Source: Aralia elata (Eukaryota > Streptophyta > Magnoliopsida > Apiales > Araliaceae). From it: a stretch of 64,000 nt of DNA. The DNA is taken from NCBI GenBank assembly GCA_034770075.1, contig CM068379.1, positions 23,125,506 to 23,189,505 on the forward strand. The letters are read 5' to 3'. The notes below the pieces were generated by a model. That model worked only from the letters and a program-made list of their open reading frames with translations, had not been told where the DNA came from and ran no database searches. The first letter of the stretch is position 1. Every line of letters begins with the position of its first letter. Positions 10,020 to 20,149 of this stretch are shown here, piece by piece. The position numbers were made by a program, and so were the translations under genes.

Positions 10020-11222
10020 AGTGTCGAAGAAAGGAAGACATTTTTCTACTCATTTTGATATAAACCTTTGAAGCGCTGCTATTCGACCCGTTAGCCTCTT
10101 CACATCCTTAAATGTCTTCGGAGATTTCATGTCCATGATGGCTTTGATTTTTTCGGGATTCACTTCGATCCCCCTTTTGCTCACTATATATCCCAAAAAC
10201 TTTCCTGACTAGAGGCCAAAAATGCACTTGGTCGGAGTCAGGCGAATCTTATGCTCCCTGACGATTTGAAAATAATCTTTCAGATCATCCAAATGGCCTC
10301 GCACAGAAGAGCTTTTAACAATCATATCATCAACATAGACCTCCATACTCCGCCTTAACTGCCTCCTGAAGACGTAGTTCATCATCCTCTGATAAGTGGC
10401 TCCGACAGTGAGCGGTCCAAATGTCATATTCTTGTACACATAAATGGCCCGATGTGTGATAAAATTCGTTTTTGGGATATCTTTTTTACACATCGAAATC
10501 TGATGATATCCCGAAAAAGCATCCATAAAGCTTAACATCGCGAACCCCGAAGTCGCATCTATTAACTGATCAGTGTGTGGCAGAGGATAGAAGTCCTTCG
10601 GACACGCTTTATTCAAATATGTGTAATTGATGCAAACTCTCCATTTACCATTCTGCTTCTGGACCAATCCTACATTCGCCAACCATTTGGAATAGTCAAT
10701 TTCAAAAATAAAATCTGTTGCGGGCAACTTCGTTATTTCCTCGTCGATAGTCTTTTGCCTTTCCACGGCAAAAATTCTCCTTTTTTGACGAACATGCTTC
10801 GTATTCGAGTCCACACATAATTTATGCACTGCAATAGACTCATCAATCCCCGGTATATCATTGGGCTCCCAAGTAAAGATGTCTGCGTAGACCCGTAGCA
10901 ATTCTACCAAGATTGTTCTGAAGGGCTTTTTCAATCCCGAACCGATCTTTACAACATTTTCCTTCTTCCCTGGTACTAACTCAACATCCTCTGTTTCCTC
11001 GACAGGAAAAGCTAGAGGTTCTGTATTTCCTTCGATGAAAGGCTCCACTTCGATCGTCATGGCCTGCCTCTGCTTGCTGACCCCGACTTTTGATGAGACC
11101 AAAGTATTCCTATAACATCTTCGGGCTAGATCCAGATCTCCTTTAACCTCTCCGACCCCGTTGGGTGTGGGAAACTTGATCTTGAAATGAGGAATTAACG
11201 TTACCACTTGGAGGGTTGTCAA
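10020..11222 (-). pseudogene. Reverse transcriptase of element B
   Basis: The ORF 10209-11222 (337 residues) starts with the protease end and linker (FKIKFPTPNGVGEVKGD) and continues into RT: GKWRVCINYTYLNKACPKDFYPLP (part of the palm), FMDAFSGYHQI, and EVYVDDMIVKS with the YVDD catalytic box. It ends with TAG at 10209-10211, immediately before SGKFLGY. Element C has CAG in the same position, so this is a C-to-T nonsense change. The thumb/connection follows to about 10030 (TFKDVKRLTGRIAALQRFISK), with a further TGA. Gly and hydrophobic changes elsewhere suggest decay. Confidence 0.87.
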
Positions 11223-11224
11223 AG

Positions 11225-11560
11225 TTGGCCTGCTATAATAGCGTAGTAAGCCGAATCAACTTGCACCACAAATTTTTTTACCATTACTTTAACCTACTAA
11301 GGAGCCGTTCCGAAGATGACTGGAAGCTCCACTGTACCAGGCACGTGCACTGGGTCGTTGTTGAACCCATATAGGGGACCCTCCTCGCCTACTTCTAACT
11401 TACGTCCCTCCAGGTCCATCCTCTGGTATGCATGGGTGTATAGAATATCAACAGAGGATCTATTGTCGATCATCATCCTCTTCATGTCTACCGGTCCGAC
11501 CTGAGCTGTTATAACCAATGCTCCTTCATGTGGCTCTATCGGTTCGGACGGGTAATCCTC
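11225..11560 (-). pseudogene. Aspartic protease of element B
   Basis: The 73-residue frame 11297-11518 contains the retropepsin active-site block MMIDNRSSVDILY. The family has D-[NST]-G-[AS]; here the glycine is Arg, which should block activity. GYxxxP-type flap and EGPLYGFNNDPVHVPGT sequences follow. It lies between the gag end and RT, as expected for the gag-pro-pol order. Confidence 0.75.
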
Positions 11561-11730
11561 ATCCTTAAAAGAAATGACCGTACCCGAGTATGCTCGTCCC
11601 TTTTAGTAGGTTGCTCAAATACCGATAATATCGAATCCAGAGCAGCTCTACGCTTCTTTCCCGCTAGCTTCCCATATGATCCTCCCGTTATGACATCCAC
11701 CACACATCAAGATGTTGGGTACTGATCGGG

Positions 11731-13373
11731 CTACCGATCTTTCTGCTGTTTAGGGGCAGCTGCTTCCAGTCTCACTGCTCCCAATCTTGTACCCTGACGA
11801 CCTGCCACGTACTGTACCAGTTCACCACTTTGGACTCCCTTTTCTATCAGGTTCTTTAGATTGTGGCAATCTTCAGTAGAATATCCCGAAGTTTGGTGAT
11901 AATTACAATACCAATTGTGATTTCCCCTGTACGTCCTGGTATTTATTGGGCAAGGTTCAAAATACGGCTTGTCCTTGATCTCTTCGAGTATCTTCGCCCG
12001 ATCCATATCAAGCGGTGTATAAACTTTATTCACATTCTGTTCGAGAAGGGTGGTCTACCTCCTCCCGATCCCCCATCGTTGAAATTGTGCTTTGGCTGGT
12101 TATCTGACCTAGCAACATTGTTTCAATCCCGGTCTTTAGGCTTCTCCTCCTGCTGTAGTTGAGGCTTCAAACTGCCGATGGCTTCCTCGATTATGATAAA
12201 CCCTTCGGTCCGACTGTATGCCTCTGACAAATCCGTTGGGGGATTGAGGATGAGGTCTTTCATCAGCTTCTTGGATTTTGCAATGTCCAACCCCATGGTA
12301 AAGAAACCGACGACCTATTCCACGTTTAGGTCGGTTACGGTGCCGACCGCCTCTTTGAACCTTTACACGTACTAGATGAGGCTCTTATCGGACCGCTGCT
12401 TAATCTACATCAGGGACGTCGTCAGCTTTCCTCTTCGTTTGTTACTCCCGAACCTTGCTAGGAACTTATTGCATAATTCATGCCATGAGCCAATTGAGTT
12501 CGGAGTAAGGGACACCATCCACTCCCGAGCCCCATGCTTCAACGTGGTGACAAACATGTGATATTTGGCAGCATCAGGATAATCATAGTAATCCATAATC
12601 TGGTTGTATGCGTGCGTGTGGTCATATGGGTCTCTCGAACCATCATATATCTTTAACGATGACATTTTCTTTGATTTATCAGCCTTTACCCGTTTTATCT
12701 TCAAGGTAAAAAGCGACTTTGTGTTGTCCAACGGTTCCTTTGTCTTATCGGTTGTCGCCAACTTTTGCTCTAACTCTGCTATCCTTTTCTTGAGGGAATC
12801 GGTCTCGTCCTTCCAGGGAGAACCCATCCTCCTCTTGTATCTTGATCTCCCTCTCTCCAACGAACTATCCTTGGAGCGGCTCCGACGCCTGCTCTAGTCT
12901 GGTGAGCGGCTCTTTGGCCTACTTCTGTCCCGCGATCGGCTTTTATGCTTACTGCGGATAGAGGAATGACTCTTCGACCCGCTCCTATCCTGCGAGCGGC
13001 TCCTATGCCTGCTGCAGATTGGGGAGCGATTCTTCAGCCTGCTCTTGTCCTACGAGCGACTCTTATGCTTGTTGCTTCTTACAGGCCAAAATTAACTGTC
13101 TTTGGTCCCGTTCGTCTCTGCCACTCTCCTGGTGAGTGCATGTTCGGGACGGAGTGTTTGCGACATGATCGGGGGATTGTGGCGTCTAATGACTGTTGGA
13201 AAATAACTGACGTCGGGTCGACGCCGACTAGGCTTTCCGGGGCCCCGTGGTCTGGCCTTTGGGTCCCAGCTTCTCCTTCACCAGTCTTTTAAGTCGATCT
13301 TTGACTGATTTCCTAGGCTGAACGTAGGGTCAATTGAATTTCTATCCCGATCCGATGTCGTATTTACCATGAT
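11731..13373 (-). pseudogene. Gag of element B (multiple nonsense changes)
   Basis: The N-terminal part (about 13100-12860) is rich in Arg-Ser repeats. The region 12405-12860 has a coiled coil (DSLKKRIAELEQKLATTD) and the gag core (KIYDGSRDPYDHTHAYN; SIGSWHELCNKFLARF). The same frame continues to about 12120 but is cut by stops at 12894, 12405, 12372, 12363, 12315 and 12123; most fit former Gln or Arg codons. In another frame 11731-12033 gives the Tat-type zinc-knuckle-like end WYCNYHQTSGYSTEDCHNLK. The upstream start near 13373 is uncertain because the frame changes twice there. Confidence 0.78.
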
Positions 13374-13427
13374 TATTACTGTTGTCACTGTCTAACAAAG
13401 TGATTGTAAATTATAATGCACTAAAGG

Positions 13428-13445
13428 CCCTCCTTCTAGCGTCAA
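13428..13445 (-). other. Likely primer-binding site of element B
   Basis: On the minus strand TTGACGCTAGAAGGAGGG directly follows the LTR end GCGTTAACA. It resembles the TTGGCGCTAGAAGGAGGG primer sites I recall from Tat-type elements; the tRNA was not checked. Confidence 0.5.
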
Positions 13446-13944
13446 TGTTAACGCTAAGATTTCACTGCACGTCCAATCACCAAAATACGCGTCAAATCCT
13501 GCACAGAAACAAAACCACACTTAGAGTGCTGGCGGCCTAGGCCGCCGGGGGATAGCTCCGGTGGAGAATAAGTACAAGTTATTCAAGATATTAACAATGG
13601 AGGTTTAACACTTTAGTGAGCAAAAAGTCATTATCTGTAAATTAGGGTACCTCCTCGTATTTATATATGATCACACCTCCTTTATCGCCCTGTCCTAGAA
13701 TTGTAATAGGACTCCTAATTATGGTAATTACCTATGATTGGATAGAACTCAATCTCCTTAAAGAAAGGAAGTTGGATACAATCCTAACTGTATCTTTGAG
13801 AATTCAGATACAGTTAGAATTACATTCCTTAACTATCAAACATTCCTTAACTATCGAATATCCTTATGGAAACATACCTCACATGGGTAAGCCCACCAAA
13901 CCACCGAACCCAGCCCAATGGGCACAACAGATAACACCCCAACA
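13446..13944 (-). repeat. 5' LTR of element B, about 499 bp
   Basis: On the plus strand it runs from TGTTAACGCTAAG to ACCCCAACA, i.e. TG...CA in element orientation (TGTTGGGGTG start). It carries a minus-strand TATA box at 13658-13667 (TATATAAATA) and a perfect palindrome CGGCGGCCTAGGCCGCCG near 13531. The partner LTR is not in the window. The right flank is GACCC. Confidence 0.65.
13658..13667 (-). promoter_or_regulatory. TATA box of the element B LTR
   Basis: TATATAAATA on the minus strand, about 210 bp before the LTR end in transcription direction. Confidence 0.55.
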
Positions 13945-13954
13945 GACCCTAAGT

Positions 13955-14545
13955 TGAAATGTATTCTAGAATTGATTAGTAAATAGGTAATCAATTTATT
14001 TTTTTTCCAATTTAATCTATCCATTCCCAACAAAAAACAAAAAACAAAAAATCAAGTCTCATTTTTATTCTCTTCCTTAAAAATAGACCTATTTTTACTA
14101 ATTATAACATAGAACCATACAATATTATCACCAATTCATTATCGAAAACTAAACAGATATTATTTATGGGTAAGCATAAAATAACATTATATTTCTAAAG
14201 TTTATTAAATTTCAAAATTTTTTAAAATATACAAATGGTTTAATTAGCTTAATTCATAGATCAAATGTGATAATTATTGGTAAAAACATCTTCCTTTAGT
14301 ATGCAAGACTATAGATTCAAGAGTTACACAAGATCGAAGGTAAATGTATCCTAAAATTGAATTGTAATAAAATAGGTACTTATAAAAAATTAATTTAATC
14401 CATTTATTCCAAAAGAAAAAAGGTCTCATTTATTCATTTTTCTTCTACAAAAATAATCTTATTTTTACTAATTATAATATAAAATGATACAATATTATCA
14501 CCAATTTATTATCGAGTGAACACTTTTAAACTAAACAAATATATT
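13955..14545. repeat. Diverged tandem duplication, unit about 380 bp
   Basis: Segments 13955-14155 and 14335-14545 align: both contain TCTCATTT, ATTTTTACTAATTATAA and ATACAATATTATCACCAATT, with a similar start at AAATGTATYCTARAATTGA. The two copies are separated by single-copy AT-rich DNA. No coding signal. Confidence 0.65.
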
Positions 14546-15193
14546 TATATGATCTTTATTTGGGCTAATAAAAATATATTGTACTGGAAATGTATAAGTG
14601 AAAAGTGGTCATACATCATATAGTCTTACTACCTCCTGCATAGCCCCCAAGCTCCCCTTCTCTCCCCCTTCATATTTCTACTGTGCTCGTTGCCTGACAA
14701 AATACAAAACTGAAGTCTGCGTCACCACATCAAAACTATTGCAGTACTTAGAGAATATGAAGATAATTAAAAAACAATTTTAGTCTTTAAGAAATCAATG
14801 CTAATTATCGTATAATATGCAAATGTATGTTAATAAATTTATGGCATATATTATTTAAAAGCACAAAATGATACCTTTTTGAAACACAAAAATGATACTT
14901 ATTTGAAACATAGTTTGATAGGCTATAAGATGCTTTCCCTTCCCCTCGAAAAGAGTCATACATATTAGTTGATGTTTTTTACAAATATTAAAAGGACCTC
15001 GAGATGCAAGGAAAAACGTTTCCATAACATATTTATATTTTTTGATATTTTGATAGTAAATTTTAATAATTAAAAAGGATAATGTTATGGCGTAAAAAAA
15101 TTGTTTTGAAAAGAATAATAAATTTTTAAACGAACAAAACTAACAAGCAATTCAATCAATAAAATTTGAAATTCTTTAAGCTTGTGGGAGTAC
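14546..15193. other. AT-rich stretch with no recognised feature
   Basis: Short reading frames only. No LTR ends, TIRs or coding blocks recognised. The 3' part lies next to the possible exon and could be its intron. Confidence 0.5.
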
Positions 15194-15391
15194 CTCTTAA
15201 AGAGATCATCAATGAGTAATTCAGGCCCAAAGGGTTTACTTATGATGCTTTCCATTGTTGCTCGTGTCAAACTCCTAATTCTAGCTTCCTCAGCAGAACT
15301 CAGCCTTGGTGGAAAAAATGTTCCATCCACCTTCAGAAGATTTAGACGCTTATTACTTGAGACCACTTCTTTGACTTGAGAGGCTGTTGGG
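15194..15391 (-). CDS. Possible host exon, product not recognised
   Basis: A minus-strand open stretch of about 65 codons reads like a conserved globular protein, not like retroelement debris: SQVKEVVSSNKRLNLLKVDG, then FFPPRLSSAEEARIRSLTRA, then ISKPFGPELLIDDLFKR. It ends with AAGAG followed by GTACTC, a plausible 5' splice site at about 15194. The 5' side has CATCCCAACAG, a plausible 3' splice site, directly beside the start of a copia-like LTR (15396). The open frame continues through that LTR only by chance. I do not recognise the family. It may be an exon of a host gene or of a captured fragment; no sister exon is visible. Confidence 0.4.
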
Positions 15392-15395
15392 ATGT

Positions 15396-16330
15396 GTTGG
15401 ATCTCCACTTTTTGTGTAATTTTAATGATAACAAATAAATCTAAGAAAATAAGAAAAAGAATAAAAACAAGTTTAGAATCATCTCCATATGATATTTTCT
15501 TTATTACTTTTTCTAATATCAAAAATTGGTCCAAAAATCTCTTTATCAAACCATTGAGTAAATTTTTACCAACCTTGATAATTTATGTCAAGTGTTAAGA
15601 AATAAGCTCATAAAGCAACATTTTCTAAGGCAAGAGAGTTGAGCAAAAACGAATTTTCTATAAATTCAAAATAGATTTATAAAATTAATCTAGAAAATTA
15701 TTTTACAAAAATAAAGGCTTTTGATTCTTTACAAGTAAAAATTAAGGTGTTTTAATACTTTAAACTAACAAAGCTTTTATTTAAGCCAAACAAGCCAAGT
15801 TTTTCCTAAAATGGCTTAAAGTCTTACTATTTGGCTCACATGGAAAATCTAGCTTACAAATTGGAGGATTTCCTTACTCCTTTCCTGGACAAAAACTAAA
15901 GCATATAAAGTCATTTGTACATGTGCTAAAAAGGAAACTTTTGGTCAAATATTCAAAAAGGATTAACAAGTTTCAAATTTCAAATTCAAGTGACCAACTT
16001 TCTCTCTCTTTAGGTCTTGGCAGGAATGGGGATTATAACTCAAATCAATATTGTCCATCCAAGTTTTCATCTCATCCATTATTTTCTAACTTGAACCATA
16101 TTACCCCAAGCTTTCACTTTTGTTATAAAAAGAGAGCTATCTCTTCATTATTCTTTATCAATTTATAAAGCTAAAGCAAAGTTCTCTCTTAGTCTCCTGC
16201 CTACACTATCAAAGCTTTCCAAGTTCTCTTCTACTTATTAGTTTAATCTTGCAAAGAGATAATTGATCCGATTATTAAGATAAGTATTTTTTAATGTGCT
16301 ATTCTAACTTCATATCTTAATTGTTCTTAC
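15396..16330 (+). repeat. Putative copia-type LTR (right end not found)
   Basis: It starts TGTTGGATCTCCACTTTTTG, the kind of start seen in some plant copia LTRs, and carries a TATA box in TTATAAAAAG (16123-16132) followed by a leader-like region. A MITE lies at its right side, and I could not find the CA end or a target duplication. It may extend beyond 16634. No internal coding region accompanies it. Confidence 0.4.
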
Positions 16331-16634
16331 ATATATATATATAGAGAGAGAGCAATGATCAAGAGCAGAACTCTTAAAAAACATAACTAGCAGAACACCT
16401 TTAGCGACAGACCGGGCGACAGTTTGGTCCGTCGCAATAGGTCCGGTCCGTCGCTACAACCTTTAGCGACAGACAACATATAGCGACGGACCCGTCGCTA
16501 AAGGCTGTAGCGACGGACCGGACTTATGGCGACGGACCAAACTGTCGCCCGGTCCGTCACTAAAGGGTGTTCTGCTACTTATGTTTTTTAAAAGTTCTGC
16601 TCTTGATCCTTGTTCTCTCTCTATATATATATAT
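16331..16634. mobile_element. Fold-back MITE, about 304 bp
   Basis: The element is one long imperfect inverted repeat centred near 16485. The left arm ATAGAGAGAGAGCAATGATC ... CAGAACACC returns as the complement on the right (GGTGTTCTGC ... GATCCTTGTTCTCTCTCTAT). The middle is GC-richer and repeats the unit TAGCGACGGACC and its complement GGTCCGTCGCTA several times. It is flanked by TA-rich sequence, which hides any TA target duplication. No ORF, so it is non-autonomous. The superfamily cannot be assigned. Confidence 0.75.
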
Positions 16635-17139
16635 TGAATCTTTCTATATCTTGAAAAGACGAAAATCGAGGCCAAAACTAATTTGAAAAGGACTATAATG
16701 AATAGTTTGCTTAATTACACCTGAGGTTCTTTCCTAGATAAATGTGAGTTATATAAATATCATAATAAGAGTATTTAAATCAATGACTTCTTGAAATATT
16801 TATATAAACACAGTAGTATTAAATTACTACATAGATTAAATATATAATCATATATATTTTAGGCATACAATATTATCTTTGATTATATACTTAAAATAAT
16901 TATTATTTAAATTGATTATTTTATTATACTTGTTATCATCTTTATTGCAAGTATTTACTCTTAATTGATTATATTTATATACTTGCTCTTGCTTATTATT
17001 GTGAGCCCAAGTACAAATTAGGGTCCACATGTAACCTAAAAAAAATTAATTGAAAAGATGAAAACGGCGGAAATAAATGAGCGAGACCTGAGAGAAGCCT
17101 CTACGAGTCCCGAGACAGAAGACTTATAGAGGCAACTCA
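16635..17139. other. AT-rich stretch with no recognised feature
   Basis: Mostly TTATT/ATATA-rich sequence with short chance frames. It may belong to the disrupted copia-like LTR or to the upstream part of the element J LTR. Confidence 0.45.
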
Positions 17140-17567
17140 TTTTGGGAATTGATTGAAGGATTTGATTGGTGGTTAGAAGGATAGGACGATTTGGGCATTA
17201 TTCGAGTAACTAAGGGTATTTCTAAAATTTTCCCTGAAGTCACATGCCAGGCATACGACCTAGACATGTGCTAGGCATGTGATCACTTTCTAGGAAGCTC
17301 TATAAATACTCCCTCCATTCTAATAGAAGGGACCTTTTTGGATTCTCTCTGAACTCTAGACACTCAAGAAGGCTATCTGGATCCTAGATACTCAAGAAGA
17401 CTCTTGGATCCTAAGAGTTCTACCACGTGTTACTAGAGTAATTGCTCACCTATTCTTCTCCCCTCTTCAACTCTTCAATAAACTCCGTACTCTTCGTGAA
17501 TTTCTCTCTTCTTTAGCCAACATGAAACCCTAACCTTAGTAAGGTACGATTTCCTTACCCATATTTC
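17140..17567 (+). repeat. LTR-like region of element J
   Basis: It contains TATAAATA at 17301-17308 followed by CTCCCTCCATTC, repeated CACTCAAGAAG/ATCCTAGA segments, and ends just before the primer site. Its left limit is a guess because the second LTR is not in the window. Confidence 0.45.
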
Positions 17568-17587
17568 TTTGGCGACTCTGTTAGGGA
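17568..17587 (+). other. Primer-binding site of element J
   Basis: TTTGGCGACTCTGTTAGGGA resembles the TGGCGACTCC...GGGGA primer sites of Ogre/Tat elements. It precedes the gag start by 13 bp. Confidence 0.6.
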
Positions 17588-17599
17588 GGTGTAGAATTC

Positions 17600-19221
17600 A
17601 TGAAGGGTATACCCACAACTCGAAGTGGGAGAACTACGAGAAGAGCTTCACCAACCACAAGTATTGCCTCATCGGATCCAGCTCCAAGGCAAGTGAATCA
17701 AGCTTTCCAAGGTGCAAATCTGGATTTTGATATACCAATCCTAGAAAACACTTCAGAAGAGAGTTCAACTTCACCACAGATGGCTGATCAACAACTAACC
17801 AATACTAGACAGGAGAGCACAGGCAGGCAAGGTGAGGAAAGAATCGGAGAGTAGATGACGATGAATGTTGTGCAGCTAGAGATGCTCAAAGCGTTGAAGG
17901 AGGCGCGTGAAGGATAAGAGATGATGATGACAATGATGTCAGAGACACAGAGGCAGCAGGAGAAAATGGTAAATGTTTGCCAACAATTGATGTAGGTCCC
18001 AACCTTCAAAGCCATGTTTCTAGGAAATAGATAACAATAACAAAGACAACCAGAATACGCCTCCGACAACGGATGACCAACAACTTCCAATCGTCAATCT
18101 AGAGCCCCAAAATAGTGGTGACATATCACAACCCAGAATGGAGACAAGCTAACCTCAACCAACAATTATCCTAGCCACACTCCCAACCTTTTTCCCAAAA
18201 ACAGATACTGACTATTCTGAGCTATACTCAATAACCCATGCAGGGTTTGCATGATACAAGTGTACACTAATCGATCTCTTTACCACACACATCGCCGATG
18301 CTTCAGTACATTACAACACTCTAGCGAGTTCATACATTAAGCTAGTATGTGACCAAAGATGATATGATCGACGTAATCAACCAACTCTATAGACAGATGA
18401 ATAGACCCTCAAAATTAGACTTTACTCCACCTTACACATGTCCGGAGACAGCCGTACCCAGTAGGGTATATTAAGCACCCTCCGCCGTTCCCAAAGTATA
18501 ATGGAGAGAAAAGGGAATGCCGGAGAACATATAAGGTTTGTAGAGTCGATGTCCCCATGGATGGGTTGTGACGAAGTAAGCAACCACAACCTTTTGCTAC
18601 TAGAATTTAACACAGGACTTAGGAGGAATTATGACATTGCCCATGACTGTTACATAGAAGGGCAAGAGGACGACTACTGTGGCTTTAGCAGATTCTCAAC
18701 AAAAGCCACAAGGGGGCAAGAGTGAGAAGAATGAAAGGAACAGAGAAAAGCTAGGGGACAAGTTTTCAAGAATGCCAGTCCTAAAGGCTATTATGTGCAA
18801 TGAAAAGGCATTTAGAGATTTGTATAAGTAATGGGTAGAACATGGAGTGGTGAAACCTCCAAGGCCCAGATTTGTGGTAACGGAAGAGATAAAGAGGAGA
18901 CCAGACTTCTGTGTATACCATCAATATGCAGGACATTCCATTATGAACTGTTACATTCTACGAAGAATCTACCACGAGAAGTTGGCAGCAGGAGAAATTG
19001 AATTGGAAAGAGGAAACAGCGTGCTGGACAAGCCACTGCCCAACCATAAGGGAAAAGAAATGTGCAACGCTATTACTCACAGTAAAGCACTAGAGGGAAG
19101 AGAAGTGGCGATGATGGAAAATACAGAAGTGATGGAGGAAATGGAGGATGATTCTGATCCAGCTCTACAAGTGACCGCATTGATGAATGGAGCAAAGTTC
19201 AGAATTTTTTTGACCAAATAA
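17600..19221 (+). pseudogene. Gag of element J (broken)
   Basis: It starts with an 84-residue open stretch (MKGIPTTRSGRTTRRASP, Ser/Thr-rich). Stops and frame changes follow. The core resumes near 18480-18725 (REHIRFVESMSPWMGCDEV, like the gag 'P..H...FE' block). 18847-19221 gives the Tat-type gag end FCVYHQYAGHSIMNCYILRR (CxYHxxxGHxxxxC), then a charged tail with ALQVTALMNGAKF. At least four stops break the protein. Confidence 0.72.
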
Positions 19222-20149
19222 GATTAACCAAGGAAGCGAGAATAGAGGCAACCAATGCAATCATTAAAGCTGCCGAAACACAAGAGACCTGCATGGCAGT
19301 AAGCAAAGGGTTTGTGAAGACGGTGGAGGAGGAAGAGAACAAAATCTCTTTCTTTAAAACTGATACAGAGGTGAGATACCCACATAATAGACCGTTGTAT
19401 GTGACAACAATAATTAATGGTATAGAAATATGGAGGGCATTCATCGACAATGGAGCATCTATAAATATCATGCCCTACACCGTGTTTAAACGGCTGGGCC
19501 TACTAGAAAAGAAGATTATGAAGGAAAGGACAAACATCATAGGGTTTGCCAATCAAAGCATGAGAACCCTCGGGCACATAAGAGTGGATATGCAAGTGGA
19601 AAAGATCCGGGGACATGTGATGTTCCATGTAGTGAAAGTTGATGAGGCATATCACGTGTTGTTAGGGAGAGTTTGGTAGAATGACTATGGGGTGGTACCA
19701 TCAGTCTTTCACCAATGCATGAAGGAAATTTGGAAAGGCAATGAGGTTAAGGTATCTGTGACAAGGAACCCTTTTGGACCAGAGGAGACACACATCACCG
19801 AAGTAACTTTCTTCGATGATATTGCCAAAGAAGGAGAAAACAATATTACCAAGCCTGATTCTATAAAGCTAGCAAGCTGGGAGGAAGTGGAGGAGGACAA
19901 GTTTGTGCTTACAAAGAAGGAAAAAAAGCTAACCTCGGGATAAGGTGAATGTTCCAAAAATAAGAAACCAGTGGGGGTAGACTTAAATGAAGAAGGAAAA
20001 GAACAAAGAAAGCGGGCAACAGACCTAGAAGATGCTAGAAATATAATCAATGCCAAACAAATAGCCCAATCGGAGGCTGACAAAGAAGAACAGAAGACAA
20101 AATGGGAAAGGGTTGTTAAACTTGACGAAAAGATATTGTTTCGCTTGTG
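19222..20149 (+). pseudogene. Aspartic protease and RT linker of element J
   Basis: 19293-19679 (128 residues) contains RPLYVTTIINGIEIWRAFID and the active-site block FIDNGASINIMPYTVFKRLG with the D-N-G-A motif intact, and ends YHVLLGRVW then a stop. The same product continues at 19692-19943 with the usual post-protease block (VPSVFHQCMKEIWKGNEVKV; NPFGPEETHITEVTFFDD). It then becomes a charged linker up to the E junction. RT is missing. Apart from the stop and frame change, the protease looks well conserved. Confidence 0.8.

Larger units (their letters stand above)
6696..13944 (-). mobile_element. Element B: Tat-lineage Ty3/gypsy, degraded, left end displaced by A
   Basis: Minus-strand order: 5' LTR (13944 to 13446), primer site, gag, protease, RT, RNase H, a second RNase H, integrase, then an ORF in the opposite orientation. 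The double RNase H and the CxYHxxxG-type gag end place it in the Tat group. Its 3' LTR lies off the left edge because element A is inserted in the antisense ORF at 6695/6696. Many premature stops are present, so it is old and inactive. Confidence 0.88.
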
